DNA of 34,839 nucleotides from Bdellovibrio sp. (GCA_022729855.1 DZBG01000017.1:1-34839); one strand, 5' to 3'. Positions 23,548 to 33,205 are shown, counted from the stretch's first letter. The notes: generated by a model not told the origin, from the sequence alone. Made by a program: numbers and translations.

Positions 23548-24666
23548 ATGGGGAAGTGGGTCTACCTTCTTATTCTTCTTGCCACTACTAGCTCTTGGGC
23601 AATCAGTAATCCTTATCTACTAAGATCTCCTCGTGGGTTATTAATGGGTGATGCCTTTACAGCTGTTAATGATGATGAATTTACTCTCGCTTATAATCCT
23701 GCCTCTCTTGGAAGACATAGAAGTGATTTTACAATTTATCCATTCAATCCAACGGTTTCTGCCACGAATGTTTTATCAGATTTGGATCGTTTTAAAGATT
23801 TTCCGAGCACTCCTGTTGGAGCGGCTGATGTCTTAATGAATTATCCAGTTCATGCGGGAGCTAATATCGCTCCCGGATTTAAGCTTTTTAATTTTGGAGT
23901 GACATTTTTAGCGAATGAACAAATTGATGCTGTCTTAAAAAATAAAACCCATCCCATGCTGGATCTCGATCTGAGACAAGACAAGGGAGTGATGGTGGGG
24001 GTTGCCATTCCACTTGGGACTTCTCGTATTAGTAAAAAAGCTTTCTCAGGATCTCAAACCTCCCTCGGGATCGGTGCAAAATATATTAAAAGAACGGGTG
24101 TCCTCGATTCTTATGCTCTTACTGGAACCACTGTTCTCGATGCTCTTGGACAAAATGATGTGAATGATCTCATGAGAAGTTTAGGTACCGTGAAAGGCCA
24201 AGCATGGGGCTTTGATGCAGGAATTGAGCATATGGAGCGATCTGGAAATTCGCAATTCGTTGTAGGTCTTGCCGCCTTGGATATCTCAGATACGACATTT
24301 AAAGTTGAGAGCAATCCGGAGAAAAGAAAAGTCGCAGATATTAAGTCTCAATTTAATCTTGGAATGTCATTTGGCCAAGATTACAAAGTTTTTCATTATA
24401 TCCTTTCGGCTGATGTAAGGGCACTTAACCAGCAGCAAGATTTTATGCAGCGAGTTCGCCTAGGGGCAGAGCTTGGTTTTAGAGTGTTCTCACTCATGGC
24501 CGGGATGAATAGTGGCTACTACAGTTATGGGGCAACAGTGAACCTTGGATTCATCAAGGTAACTGCTGGATTTTATGATCAAGAAATCGGTTCTAGCTAT
24601 AAACAGACCAAGTCTCGTCAAGCATTGCTTTATCTTAGCTTATTTGACTTTTCATTCGACGCCTAA
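23548..24666 (+). CDS. Outer-membrane beta-barrel protein (FadL/PorV-like)
   Basis: A signal peptide (MGKWVYLLILLATTSSWA) precedes a mature protein that opens with LRSPRGLLMGDAFTAVNDDEFTLAYNPASLGR. The GDAFTAVxDDxxxxxxNPAxL pattern is shared by PorV/PorQ, UPF0164 and FadL-related barrels. Alternating strands continue to a C-terminal ALLYLSLFDFSF, ending in aromatic residues suitable for BAM recognition. The length of 372 aa suits a barrel of about 14 strands. Such proteins carry hydrophobic ligands or help anchor secreted proteins; the role here is unknown. It follows the lipoprotein gene by five bases. Confidence 0.75.
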   Translation: MGKWVYLLILLATTSSWAISNPYLLRSPRGLLMGDAFTAVNDDEFTLAYNPASLGRHRSDFTIYPFNPTVSATNVLSDLDRFKDFPSTPVGAADVLMNYPVHAGANIAPGFKLFNFGVTFLANEQIDAVLKNKTHPMLDLDLRQDKGVMVGVAIPLGTSRISKKAFSGSQTSLGIGAKYIKRTGVLDSYALTGTTVLDALGQNDVNDLMRSLGTVKGQAWGFDAGIEHMERSGNSQFVVGLAALDISDTTFKVESNPEKRKVADIKSQFNLGMSFGQDYKVFHYILSADVRALNQQQDFMQRVRLGAELGFRVFSLMAGMNSGYYSYGATVNLGFIKVTAGFYDQEIGSSYKQTKSRQALLYLSLFDFSFDA

Positions 24667-24720
24667 TTTCCTATCCTAAATTTAACACTCACAAACTTTC
24701 CACGGACCGGAGGAGTTTCT

Positions 24721-26040
24721 TTGAACAAAACGTTTATTTTAGATACAAACGTCCTACTACTTGATCCTCTAGCGATTAACAAATTTGGCGCAGGCAACAA
24801 AGTCTTTTTACCTCTTACAGTTATTGAAGAACTTGATCGCTTCAAAAAAGATCAGAATGAGATCGGGAGAAATGCTCGTTATTTCTCAAGACTTATTGAT
24901 GAATTAAGAAGCCAAGGTTCTCTGTTTAAAGGTTTCAAGATGGAGAATGGATCAACACTTCAAGTAAGTGTTGTGAAAGAATACGTCGGAAAATCTGCTC
25001 AGGGATTAAACGTAAACCTTAATGATAATATCATTCTTGCTTCAGCTCTTTCTCTGAAAGATTCTGGTGAAAATGTCACTCTTATCACAAAGGATATTAA
25101 CCTTCGTCTGAAATCAGATGCGGTTGGTGTTCATGCTGAGGATTACGAAACAACAGATATGACTTCTGACGAGCTTTATACTGGTCAGAGAGTGATTGAA
25201 TTTGATCTTGAAAAGATCGAAGAATTTGAGCGCGAGCGTTTCTTAAAACTTCAACCAGGTGATATCAACGGAATCTATCCGAATGAGTACATGGTTCTAG
25301 TGGATAAAAACAATCCTTTCAAAAAAGTTCTTGGGCGCTTCCATGGTAAAAAAGGAGGAATTGTTCCTCTTATTAAGCCAAAAGAAGGCGTGTGGGGAAT
25401 TCACCCAAAAAATATTGAGCAGCAATTCGCTTTTGATGCACTTTTAAATAATGAGATCAGTCTTGTTTCTCTTGTTGGTAAAGCTGGTACAGGGAAGACC
25501 CTTCTTGCTATTGCTGCAGGACTTGAGTGTGCTATCACAAAGCAAAATTTCTCTCGTGTTCTCGTGTCTCGTCCAATCGTTCCTATGGGACGTGATCTAG
25601 GGTTTCTTCCTGGAGATATCTCTGAGAAGCTTGGCCCTTGGATGCAGCCGATTTTTGATAATATCGATTTTCTTTTTGGAAATCAGCGTGCTCGTAATGA
25701 AATGACAACTTGGGATGAGCTTATCAACCAAGGTCTTTTACATATTGAACCGCTTACGTATATTCGTGGTCGTTCTCTTCCTCAGCAGTTCATGATTGTG
25801 GATGAGTCTCAAAACCTTACTCCTCACGAGATTAAAACAATTATTACTCGTGCTGGTGAAGGGACTAAGATCATTCTTACAGGTGACTCTGAACAGATTG
25901 ATAACCCTTATCTTGATGCTATTAATAACGGTCTTGTTTATACAATTGACCGTCTAAAATCGGAAGAGATCGTCGCTCACGTTCGCCTTCAAGTTGGTGA
26001 GAGATCACCTCTATCTGAGATTGCTAGTAAGCTTCTATGA
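24721..26040 (+). CDS. PIN-PhoH family ATPase/ribonuclease
   Basis: This 439-aa protein fuses an N-terminal PIN nuclease domain (residues about 3-140) with a PhoH ATPase domain (about 230-425). The acidic site residues appear as D8 (FILDTNVLL), E37 region (VIEELDRFK), D102 (NDNIILA) and D125 (ITKDINLR). The ATPase has Walker A GKAGTGKT (253-260), Walker B FMIVDESQN (357-365) and LTGDSEQID (386-394). PhoH2/YlaK-type members unwind and cleave RNA. The start is TTG 24721, five bases after GGAGGAG. The stop overlaps the PilZ gene start by four bases. Confidence 0.92.
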   Translation: MNKTFILDTNVLLLDPLAINKFGAGNKVFLPLTVIEELDRFKKDQNEIGRNARYFSRLIDELRSQGSLFKGFKMENGSTLQVSVVKEYVGKSAQGLNVNLNDNIILASALSLKDSGENVTLITKDINLRLKSDAVGVHAEDYETTDMTSDELYTGQRVIEFDLEKIEEFERERFLKLQPGDINGIYPNEYMVLVDKNNPFKKVLGRFHGKKGGIVPLIKPKEGVWGIHPKNIEQQFAFDALLNNEISLVSLVGKAGTGKTLLAIAAGLECAITKQNFSRVLVSRPIVPMGRDLGFLPGDISEKLGPWMQPIFDNIDFLFGNQRARNEMTTWDELINQGLLHIEPLTYIRGRSLPQQFMIVDESQNLTPHEIKTIITRAGEGTKIILTGDSEQIDNPYLDAINNGLVYTIDRLKSEEIVAHVRLQVGERSPLSEIASKLL

Positions 26041-26612
26041 TTCCTACAAGTCGCAATTATCATCGAAAATATTTACGGGCCCCTTATAAAGGGCCCGTAT
26101 TATTTGCTGATCAAGACTTTGTTTTTAAGGCGAGTGCCATCAATATTTCTGAGGGTGGACTGCTATTAGATCAAATGCCTCATTTTCCGGGAGAAGGCGA
26201 AGTTTCACTTATGCTCTCTCTTCCTCAATTTCCATATTTTAAAAATTTCTCACTCTTAAAAATGCAAACTTTCTCTCATGATTTATTTGCCAAAAAAATT
26301 ATCAGAGTCAAAGCTGTGATGGTGAGACGAGAGCAAGCCGTTCAATCTATTGATAATATTTTTCGCTCAAAATTTGGATTGATGTTTGCTGATATTGATC
26401 CTAAAGATCAGAAAATTATTGATGAGTACGTCACAACATTTGCGAGTAATCTGGTTTATCTACAAACCATGATTGATAGCTTTAATACTGATGAAGAAAT
26501 GAAGTTTAAAACTCGCGCTCTGGCTACCATTCTAGGCTATAAAGACATCGAAAAAATCGCTCTTCTTCGCTCACTTGTCAGTCACGACTACCGCTCACTT
26601 CAGTGGTTGTAG
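26037..26612 (+). CDS. PilZ-domain protein, likely c-di-GMP binding
   Basis: The N-terminal half carries both halves of the PilZ c-di-GMP-binding signature: RKYLR (residues 10-14, for RxxxR) and NISEGG (36-41, for D/NxSxxG). The remainder is strand-rich to about 125, then helical; no output domain is recognised. Predatory and flagellated bacteria have many such single-domain effectors, which control motility or surface attachment. The gene starts ATGA across the phoH stop, so it is coupled to the PIN-PhoH ATPase. A GC-rich palindrome (26074-26099) lies in codons 13-21. The 3' end overlaps the convergent lipoprotein by 18 bases. Confidence 0.85.
   Translation: MIPTSRNYHRKYLRAPYKGPVLFADQDFVFKASAINISEGGLLLDQMPHFPGEGEVSLMLSLPQFPYFKNFSLLKMQTFSHDLFAKKIIRVKAVMVRREQAVQSIDNIFRSKFGLMFADIDPKDQKIIDEYVTTFASNLVYLQTMIDSFNTDEEMKFKTRALATILGYKDIEKIALLRSLVSHDYRSLQWL
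26074..26099. repeat. GC-rich 26-bp near-perfect palindrome in the PilZ gene
   Basis: TACGGGCCC (26074-26082) and GGGCCCGTA (26091-26099) pair perfectly. The eight bases between include a further three-pair core with one mismatch. In mRNA it would be a strong hairpin followed by ATTATTT, loosely terminator-like, 35 bases into the coding sequence. Confidence 0.7.
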
Positions 26613-27143
26613 GTCGGCCACTTTTAAATCTGCACATTCAGGTGTCATAGGAAGTCCTTCAAAGGCCACTGGTGTGAACTTTGAAACACGACATTCTTTT
26701 TTCTTATAGCGATTAATATTCACATTGATATAACTATCGTCACGAGCACCTTCACGTCCATGATCACAAACAACGATAACAGTGGCGAGATCGTTCTTTG
26801 TTTTTTTGTCACTAATCACAACTTCATATTCTTCACGGTAGTAAGACCAGTAGTCTCTCACAAATTTAGGAGTATTAAGTACAGTTGAAGTTAGTTTATT
26901 GGCCGTGGCCTTAATTGGTGCAGCATCAGGAAATCTTTGTTTAAGAAACTCTAGTGCTTCTTTGTTTCCATAAATACAAAGAGCTTCACGAGAAGTGTAG
27001 TTAAGGAATTGATCCACATCATTGCGTTCAATGGCTTCGTGGATATGCTCCAAGATTGCCACGGGATTGTTTTTAAAACCAAATCCATAAGGGTCACAAG
27101 CAGCAAATAAAAATAGGGTGATTAAAAGAACAATACTTTTCAC
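26595..27143 (-). CDS. Small lipoprotein of unknown function
   Basis: The start is GTG 27143, six bases after GGAGAG. The signal peptide ends LFLFAAC, giving a lipidated C16, followed by DPYGFGF; Asp at +2 would favour inner-membrane retention under the E. coli Lol rule, which may not hold here. The mature part of about 165 residues has three or four further cysteines. Its first helical segment (AILEHIHEAIERNDVDQFLNYTSREALCIYG) resembles NTF2-like or DUF4878-type starts, but this is weak. The gene converges on, and overlaps by 18 bases, the PilZ gene. Confidence 0.75.
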   Translation of the reverse strand: MKSIVLLITLFLFAACDPYGFGFKNNPVAILEHIHEAIERNDVDQFLNYTSREALCIYGNKEALEFLKQRFPDAAPIKATANKLTSTVLNTPKFVRDYWSYYREEYEVVISDKKTKNDLATVIVVCDHGREGARDDSYINVNINRYKKKECRVSKFTPVAFEGLPMTPECADLKVADLQPLK

Positions 27144-27238
27144 TTCATTCTCTCCAAGATTTTTTCTTGCCCATATTATGGGGAGAAAAGCCTTAGAGAG
27201 GGGAGAAATTGTAAAGAATACAGACCTAAAGTTAGGCC

Positions 27239-27538
27239 TTAGAAGATAGTTTCGATTTTAGAAGCAAGATTTTGCTCCATTTCAGTGATTTTACTGCTCC
27301 ATTCGCTATCTGTGCGTAAAGCAATTTCCTTGAGAACCATTTGGCCTTTAAGAAAATAGTCTTTTCCGTACTGATCATGTGAGTATTCTTCGAGAAGAAA
27401 GTTCACTTCGCTTTCGAGTTGAGAATGATTTAATCCACCCAAGTACTTCCCGTACTGATCTTGAGATTTTCTCATCCCAATATTCTCTCTGTACTGTCCA
27501 AGTGAGACTACATTCGTAGTCCGCAGCTCTTTCATCAT
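27239..27538 (-). CDS. Unknown small protein, 99 aa
   Basis: I do not recognise a family. The ATG at 27538 follows GAGGGGA. The product is hydrophilic and probably cytosolic, with a duplicated DQYGK motif at about residues 27-31 and 55-59 and two predicted helices. A 7-bp hairpin (27222-27239) overlaps the stop codon and may act as a weak terminator, though the following T-tract is poor. The gene stands between the lipoprotein at 27143 and the terminator of the peroxiredoxin gene. Confidence 0.65.
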   Translation of the reverse strand: MMKELRTTNVVSLGQYRENIGMRKSQDQYGKYLGGLNHSQLESEVNFLLEEYSHDQYGKDYFLKGQMVLKEIALRTDSEWSSKITEMEQNLASKIETIF

Positions 27539-27739
27539 AGTCCCCTCATTTTTTAAATGACCTTCAAATCCATTTTGTGGTCACTACCCCAGTTGTTAAT
27601 CGCAAATCTGTGGCCAATATAAAGAGGGGTAACCAGTTCGACAATAAAACTCTTTTAAAACTAAGGCTTATGTAAAGATTACTGATTATGCAGTGCTTTC
27701 GCGGGTGGTTTTTTACATTGTTTAGAGAGGAAACCGTGT

Positions 27740-27766
27740 AAAAAAGGGGGGCCAGATAGGCCCCCC
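27740..27766 (-). terminator. Rho-independent terminator of the peroxiredoxin gene
   Basis: GGGGGGCC and GGCCCCCC form a perfect 8-bp stem around a five-base loop (27746-27766). On the minus strand it is followed by six T (complement of 27740-27745). It lies 21 bases past the peroxiredoxin stop. Confidence 0.93.
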
Positions 27767-27786
27767 GCGGTGTCATTAAGAACGAA

Positions 27787-28371
27787 TTAGTTATGCTTTT
27801 TGAACCATGTCTTTGAACCAGTTGTATCTGGCTTCATTGAATCATCACCTTTTTTCCAGTTAGCTGGGCATACTTCACCAGACTTCGCTGTAAATTGGTA
27901 AGCTTCAACAAGACGAAGAGTTTCTTCAACATTACGACCTACTGAAAGATTATTGATTGTTGAATGTTGAACGATACCTTTATCGTCAATGATGAATAGA
28001 CCACGAAGAGCTACTGAATCATTAACAAGTACTTCAAAATCACGTGCGATTTTTTTATCAAGGTCAGCGATGATTGGGTACTTAACTTCACCTAATCCAC
28101 CATCATTACGAGGTTGTTTAGTCCAAGCAAGGTGAGAGTGAGCTGAATCAACTGAACAAGCAATAAGTTCAGCACCGATAGCTTTAAATTTTTCAGTTGC
28201 ATCAGAGTAAGCAACTAGTTCTGTAGGGCATACAAATGTGAAATCTAGAGGGTAAAAGAAAAGAACTTGCCATTTACCTTTGTAATCATCAGAAGAAATA
28301 GTTTTGAAAGCACCATTTACTAGAGCTTCAGCTTTAAAAAATGGAGCGGGGTTACCTACGATTCTTGCCAT
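27787..28371 (-). CDS. Typical 2-Cys peroxiredoxin (AhpC/Prx1 type)
   Basis: This enzyme reduces hydrogen peroxide and organic hydroperoxides with thiols. The peroxidatic cysteine is in FYPLDFTFVCPTE (about residues 40-52) and the resolving cysteine in GEVCPANW near residue 170, which makes it a typical two-cysteine dimeric enzyme. Residues GGLGEVKYPIIADLDKKIARDF are family-typical. The length of 194 aa is normal. The start ATG at 28371 follows AAGGAG. It is a single-gene unit: its own terminator downstream, and divergent from clpP across 231 bases. No reductase such as ahpF is adjacent. Confidence 0.95.
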   Translation of the reverse strand: MARIVGNPAPFFKAEALVNGAFKTISSDDYKGKWQVLFFYPLDFTFVCPTELVAYSDATEKFKAIGAELIACSVDSAHSHLAWTKQPRNDGGLGEVKYPIIADLDKKIARDFEVLVNDSVALRGLFIIDDKGIVQHSTINNLSVGRNVEETLRLVEAYQFTAKSGEVCPANWKKGDDSMKPDTTGSKTWFKKHN

Positions 28372-28424
28372 ACGAGACTCCTTATTGAGTGTTAAAAGGG
28401 CATGTTAATTAAATCAATGGGGAA

Positions 28425-28452
28425 ACATTACCTCAGAGTTATGAAATTTCAA
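28425..28452 (-). promoter_or_regulatory. Possible promoter of the peroxiredoxin gene
   Basis: On the minus strand, TTGAAA (28452-28447), 16 bases, then TAATGT (28430-28425). The match is moderate with a short spacer. The leader would be about 45 bases. Confidence 0.35.
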
Positions 28453-28465
28453 GTCTGGGAGTGTC

Positions 28466-28494
28466 TTGCCCTTGCTTTTTAGAAAGCATTGCCC
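28466..28494. repeat. Direct repeats TTGCCC flanking a small inverted repeat
   Basis: TTGCCC occurs at 28466-28471 and 28489-28494. Between them lies TGCTTT, four bases, AAAGCA (28473-28488). The arrangement sits midway in the divergent peroxiredoxin-clpP intergenic region and could be a regulator site for either gene. Confidence 0.5.
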
Positions 28495-28515
28495 ATCTTT
28501 TGTTTATAGCTATTT

Positions 28516-28532
28516 AGACTTAAATTAAGTCT
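28516..28532. repeat. Perfect 8-1-8 palindrome upstream of clpP
   Basis: AGACTTAA, A, TTAAGTCT. It is a candidate operator about 70 bases before the clpP start. It does not match the CIRCE heat-shock element or the PerR box as I know them. Confidence 0.55.
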
Positions 28533-28602
28533 CAAGATATCATTTTAAAAACCGATAAGGTTGAATAATTAGATCAACTATTGTCATCAAAAAGGATCGA
28601 GC

Positions 28603-29223
28603 ATGACTACGCCAATGGGCTATATCCCAAACCCAATTGTTATTGAACAGACAGCACGCGGTGAGCGCCAATATGATATTTACTCTAGGCTCTTGCTAGA
28701 TCGCATTATCTTCTTAGGAACAGAAGTGAATGACACTGTGGCCAACTTGCTTGTGGCACAGATGTTATTTTTGGAACAATCAGATCCTGAAGCTCCAATT
28801 CACTTTTATATTAATTCTCCAGGCGGTAGTGTTTATGCCGGTCTTGGGATCTACGATCTTATGCAACACGTGACTTGTCCCGTGTACACATATTGTGTGG
28901 GAATGGCCGCTTCAATGGGCTCACTCCTTCTTCAAGCAGGGGCTCCGGGACACAGATATGCCATGCCACACGCTCGTATTATGATTCACCAACCACTGGG
29001 TGGAGCGAGAGGGCAGGCCACTGATATTGAAATTCAAGCTCGCGAGATTTTAGATCTTAAGAAGCAGTTGAATAATATCTATGTTCACCATACTGGTAAA
29101 AAGTATGAGGAAATTGAGAAAGCATGTGATCGTGATAATTATCTCTCTCCAATCCAAGCGAAAGAATTTGGATTGATTGATGTGATTATTGAACCTAAAG
29201 GCAAAGTAGCTAAGAAAGACTAA
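28603..29223 (+). CDS. clpP: ATP-dependent Clp protease proteolytic subunit
   Basis: This serine protease forms the tetradecameric chamber that degrades proteins fed by ClpX or ClpA. The catalytic triad is visible: S104 in GMAASMGS, H129 in MIHQP and D178 in DRDNYLS. The N-terminal propeptide-like stretch [13 protein letters not shown] is typical, as is the handle region [14 protein letters not shown]. The length of 206 aa is standard. AAGGA precedes the start. clpX follows after 22 bases with its own ribosome binding site, so the two form an operon. The usual upstream trigger-factor gene is absent. Confidence 0.97.
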   Translation: MTTPMGYIPNPIVIEQTARGERQYDIYSRLLLDRIIFLGTEVNDTVANLLVAQMLFLEQSDPEAPIHFYINSPGGSVYAGLGIYDLMQHVTCPVYTYCVGMAASMGSLLLQAGAPGHRYAMPHARIMIHQPLGGARGQATDIEIQAREILDLKKQLNNIYVHHTGKKYEEIEKACDRDNYLSPIQAKEFGLIDVIIEPKGKVAKKD

Positions 29224-29245
29224 ATAGGAAAAAGGGCCAAATTCC

Positions 29246-30565
29246 ATGACAAAAGAAAAAATGGGCGGAACTTACGGTGCACTAAACTGTAATTTCTGTG
29301 GAAAATCTCAGAAAGAAGTAAAAAAACTGATCGCAGGGCCCGGTGTGTACATTTGTGATGAATGTATTGAACTGTGTAATGACATTATCTATGAAGATTC
29401 AGTGAAAGCAGTTTCAAAAGCTTCACTTGATAATGTTCCTAAGCCACAAGAAATTAAGGTTCATCTTGATCAATATGTAATTGGCCAAGATAGAGCGAAA
29501 AAAATTATTTCTGTAGCGGTTCACAATCACTATAAGCGTATTGCTCATAAACCTTCTGGACGTGAAGGGGATGAAGTAGAGCTAGCAAAATCGAATATTC
29601 TTCTTGCAGGACCTACTGGTTCAGGGAAGACATTGATTGCGCAATCTCTTGCTAAATATCTGAACGTACCATTTGCCATTTGTGATGCTACGACTCTGAC
29701 TGAAGCAGGTTACGTAGGGGAAGACGTTGAGAATGTTATTCTTTCACTTCTTCAAAATTGTGACTTCGATGTAGAGCGTGCTCAACGCGGAATTGTTTAC
29801 GTGGATGAGATTGATAAAGTTGCACGTAAGTCTGAGAACGCATCGATTACTCGAGACGTATCAGGTGAAGGTGTTCAACAGGCACTTCTAAAATTAGTTG
29901 AAGGCTCAGTTGCAAACGTTCCACCGAAAGGCGGACGTAAACATCCTCAACAAGAATATATCCAAGTAGATACTAGAAATATTCTTTTTATCTGTGCGGG
30001 TGCTTTTGTTGGTCTTGATAAGATTGTTGAAAAACGTCTCACAAAATCAAAATCTGTGGGATTAACTTCAAATAATACAGATAAAAAAGAATCAAAATCA
30101 CACTTAGAAACTTTAGGAGCAATTGAGCCTGAAGACTTAGTAAGATTTGGACTTATTCCAGAGTTCATCGGACGTCTTCCTATCACTGCGATGCTTGAAG
30201 AGTTAGATGAGGCAGCACTTGTTCAGATTTTAACTGAACCTAAGAATGCTGTGATTAAGCAGTATCAAAAACTTTTTGAGTTTGATGGTATTGATTTAGA
30301 ATTCACTAAAGATGCAATTATAGAAGTAGCACAAACAGCTCTCCGTCGTAAGACAGGTGCGCGTGGTCTTCGTGCCATTTTAGAACAAGTGATGCTTGAT
30401 GTGATGTACGAGCTTCCAGGGAACGATAAAGTTGTGAAGTGTACAATTACTAAAGATTCGATCACTGGTGTTGGCACTCCAATACTTGAGGAAGGGGACA
30501 AGGCCGCCAAAGCTGCTGCGAAAGCATCGGTTAAAGGTGCCAAAAAGATCGAAAACGCCTCTTAA
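29246..30565 (+). CDS. clpX: ATP-dependent Clp protease ATP-binding subunit ClpX
   Basis: This AAA+ unfoldase recognises substrates and feeds them to ClpP. The N-terminal zinc-binding domain has C15, C18, C37 and C40 (NCNFCGK and YICDEC). Walker A is GPTGSGKT (122-129), the pore loop GYVG (155-158) and Walker B VYVDEIDK (184-191). The sensor region [12 protein letters not shown] follows. The ClpP-docking tripeptide, IGF in E. coli, appears as VGL, which fits the [LIV]G[FL] pattern. The length of 439 aa is normal, with a lysine/alanine-rich C-terminal tail. A terminator follows at 30611-30650. Confidence 0.98.
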   Translation: MTKEKMGGTYGALNCNFCGKSQKEVKKLIAGPGVYICDECIELCNDIIYEDSVKAVSKASLDNVPKPQEIKVHLDQYVIGQDRAKKIISVAVHNHYKRIAHKPSGREGDEVELAKSNILLAGPTGSGKTLIAQSLAKYLNVPFAICDATTLTEAGYVGEDVENVILSLLQNCDFDVERAQRGIVYVDEIDKVARKSENASITRDVSGEGVQQALLKLVEGSVANVPPKGGRKHPQQEYIQVDTRNILFICAGAFVGLDKIVEKRLTKSKSVGLTSNNTDKKESKSHLETLGAIEPEDLVRFGLIPEFIGRLPITAMLEELDEAALVQILTEPKNAVIKQYQKLFEFDGIDLEFTKDAIIEVAQTALRRKTGARGLRAILEQVMLDVMYELPGNDKVVKCTITKDSITGVGTPILEEGDKAAKAAAKASVKGAKKIENAS

Positions 30566-30610
30566 CTCCTTATAATTTCTGACATTCTGGGGCCAAAATG
30601 GCCATCCATA

Positions 30611-30650
30611 AAAAACGCTTAGGGAAAAAATAACCTAAGCGTTTTTTTTT
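30611..30650 (+). terminator. Rho-independent terminator after clpX
   Basis: AAAAACGCTTAGG (30611-30623) and CCTAAGCGTTTTT (30634-30646) form a 13-bp stem with a ten-base loop, ending in nine T (30642-30650). It separates clpPX from lon. Confidence 0.95.
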
Positions 30651-30741
30651 CTCGCAATCTCTCCGTCTCGTGGGATAATTAATAAAAGACCCTCAAAGTT
30701 TTGCTTAGAGGGGGGCAGAGGATTGTTGCGCAGGAGGTGCT

Positions 30742-33150
30742 ATGTCCGACAAGAAGTTAGAAGCAGTTAATTACCCGCTTCTCCCGTTACGTGATGTGAT
30801 TATCTTCCCTCACATGGTTGTTCCACTGTTCGTCGGACGTGAGAAATCCATTGCGGCCTTAGAGAAGGCAGCGAAAAATGGAAACGAACTCTTTCTCGTT
30901 ACACAGAAAGATGCTTCAGTCTTAAATCCAGAACGTGAAGATGTTTATGACATCGGAACAGTTGTAAATATCATCCAAATGCTTCGTCTTCCAGATAACA
31001 CTGTAAAAGTGCTTATCGAAGGAAAGCACAGAGCTAAAATCTCTTCATTTAAATGTGAAAACGATGGCTACTACGCAGACGTAGTAAGATGCCAAGACGT
31101 TATTGCAAGTGAAGTTGAGATTGAAGCCTCAATGAGAAGTGTGAAAAACATCTTCGAGCAATACGTAAAACTTAATAAGCGTATTCCACCTGAGTTACTA
31201 ATGAGTATCTCATCAATTACAGATCCATCTCGTCTTGCAGATATTATTGTTGCTCACCTCACGATGAAAATTCCTGAGAAGCAAGAAATCTTAGATGCAG
31301 TAGAAGTGGGAGCTCGTCTTGGACTTCTTCTTGAGAAGATGCAAGGTGAGATCGAAGTTATCAACGTTGAAAAACGTATCCGTTCTCGAGTGAAAGCTCA
31401 GATGGAAAAATCTCAGAAAGAGTACTATTTAAATGAGCAGATGAATGCCATTCAAAAAGAACTTGGTGGTTCAAAAGACGATAAGTCTGATGTTGCTGAG
31501 ATGGAAGAGAAACTTCGTGCTAAGAAAATGCCTGAAGAAGCTCGTGAAAAAACGGCAAAAGAGCTTCGTAAACTTAAATCAATGTCTCCAATGTCAGCTG
31601 AAGCTGCGGTTGTAAGAAACTATATCGATTGGATGCTTGCTCTTCCTTGGGATGAGTACACTAATGACGATAACTCTGTAGCACATGCAAGAGATATTCT
31701 TGATAACGATCACTACGGACTTAACGATGTTAAAGAACGTATTATTGAATATCTTGCGGTGAGATCACTTGTAAAAGACGACACTCGTGGAACTCTTTTA
31801 TGTCTTGCTGGTCCTCCAGGTGTTGGTAAAACATCTATTGCAAAATCACTTGCTGAGTCTTTAGGACGTAAGTTTGTTCGTATTTCACTTGGTGGGGTAC
31901 GTGATGAAGCTGAAATTCGCGGACACAGAAGAACATATGTTGGAGCGATGCCAGGTAAGATTATGACTGCTCTTAAAAAAGCAGGAACATCAAACCCAGT
32001 TATCCTTCTTGATGAGATCGATAAAATGAGTTCAGACTTTAAAGGAGATCCAGGAGCAGCGATGCTTGAGGTTCTAGATCCAGGTCAGAACAAAACTTTT
32101 GGTGATCATTATATCGAAACTGAGTATGACCTTTCTAAGGTAATGTTTGTGATGACGGCCAATGACCTTGGCGCGATTCCTGGTCCACTTCGTGACCGTA
32201 TGGAAATCATCCATATTGCAGGTTATACACCTGATGAGAAATTCAATATTGCGAAGAAGTACCTTCTTCCAAAATCGGTTGAATCTCACGGATTAAAAAA
32301 TTATCCAGTATCACTATCGGATAAGATTTTTATGCAAGTGGTTCGCGGTTATACAAAAGAAGCCGGTGTTCGTGAGCTTGAGCGTTTAATGAATACAATC
32401 AGTCGTAAAATTGCCACTGAAGTTGTAACTGAAGACGTGAAAGAGGGACGCAAGTTCATCGTAAATGAAAAAGCTCTTGAGAAATACTTAGGGCCTATGA
32501 AATACGAGAGAACAGATCGTGAAGATCAACCACAAGTTGGTCTTGTTAATGGTCTTGCTTGGACATCTGTAGGTGGTGAGCTTCTAAATATTGAAGTAGT
32601 GACAGTTCCAGGAAATGGGAAAATTCAGGTCACTGGGAACTTGAAAGATGTAATGAGAGAGTCTGCTTCGGCTGCTTTATCTTATATCCGCTCAATTTCT
32701 CCTCGTCTTGGAATTGATCATGATTGGTATGCTAAGAACGATATCCATATCCATGTACCAGATGGAGCGACTCCGAAAGACGGCCCTTCAGCAGGTATTA
32801 CAATGGCCACTGCTCTTTGTTCAGCTATCGCAAACATTCCTGTTCGTCAGGATGTAGCAATGACTGGTGAGATTTCTCTTCGTGGACGTGTCCTTCCAAT
32901 CGGTGGACTAAAGGAAAAAATCCTAGCGGCCAAACAAGCAGGGGTTACTTTAGTCATCATTCCTGAGAAGAATAAAAAGGATATCGCTAAGATTCCTGAA
33001 GAAATCAAAGGTGGAATTGAAATCCGTGCAGTTTCTGATGCGGAAGAAGTTCTACGAGCCGCTCTTCAACTTGCAAAACCTGAAGAGTTCCTTAGACGTC
33101 CAGCTTTCACTATTCTTGAAGGTGAAGGAAGCAGAGAAGTGGCGAACTAA
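30742..33150 (+). CDS. lon: ATP-dependent protease Lon
   Basis: This AAA+ serine protease degrades misfolded and short-lived regulatory proteins in the cytosol. The N-terminal substrate-binding LAN domain begins [21 protein letters not shown] coiled region with [18 protein letters not shown] follows. The AAA+ module has Walker A GPPGVGKT (357-364) and Walker B in VILLDEIDK. The C-terminal protease domain has S683 (PKDGPSAG) and K726 (GGLKEK), the Ser-Lys dyad. The length of 802 aa is typical. The start follows a strong AGGAGG. It sits alone between the clpX terminator and a bidirectional terminator; no heat-shock promoter could be assigned. Confidence 0.98.
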   Translation: MSDKKLEAVNYPLLPLRDVIIFPHMVVPLFVGREKSIAALEKAAKNGNELFLVTQKDASVLNPEREDVYDIGTVVNIIQMLRLPDNTVKVLIEGKHRAKISSFKCENDGYYADVVRCQDVIASEVEIEASMRSVKNIFEQYVKLNKRIPPELLMSISSITDPSRLADIIVAHLTMKIPEKQEILDAVEVGARLGLLLEKMQGEIEVINVEKRIRSRVKAQMEKSQKEYYLNEQMNAIQKELGGSKDDKSDVAEMEEKLRAKKMPEEAREKTAKELRKLKSMSPMSAEAAVVRNYIDWMLALPWDEYTNDDNSVAHARDILDNDHYGLNDVKERIIEYLAVRSLVKDDTRGTLLCLAGPPGVGKTSIAKSLAESLGRKFVRISLGGVRDEAEIRGHRRTYVGAMPGKIMTALKKAGTSNPVILLDEIDKMSSDFKGDPGAAMLEVLDPGQNKTFGDHYIETEYDLSKVMFVMTANDLGAIPGPLRDRMEIIHIAGYTPDEKFNIAKKYLLPKSVESHGLKNYPVSLSDKIFMQVVRGYTKEAGVRELERLMNTISRKIATEVVTEDVKEGRKFIVNEKALEKYLGPMKYERTDREDQPQVGLVNGLAWTSVGGELLNIEVVTVPGNGKIQVTGNLKDVMRESASAALSYIRSISPRLGIDHDWYAKNDIHIHVPDGATPKDGPSAGITMATALCSAIANIPVRQDVAMTGEISLRGRVLPIGGLKEKILAAKQAGVTLVIIPEKNKKDIAKIPEEIKGGIEIRAVSDAEEVLRAALQLAKPEEFLRRPAFTILEGEGSREVAN

Positions 33151-33167
33151 GAATTATTAAAAAACAC

Positions 33168-33203
33168 AAAAAAAAAGGGCCAGCTTAGCTGGCCCTTTTT
33201 TTT
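33168..33203. terminator. Bidirectional terminator between lon and the convergent gene
   Basis: GGGCCAGCT and AGCTGGCCC (33177-33195, one central base) are flanked by a run of A on the left and a run of T on the right. It thus works as an intrinsic terminator on both strands, ending lon from the left and the gene at 33206-34348 from the right. Confidence 0.95.
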
Positions 33204-33205
33204 AT

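Noticed and set aside
30651-30741. Heat-shock element (CIRCE or sigma-32 promoter) before lon
   Set aside because: No TTAGCACTC inverted repeat and no convincing sigma-32 boxes were found in the 90 bases.
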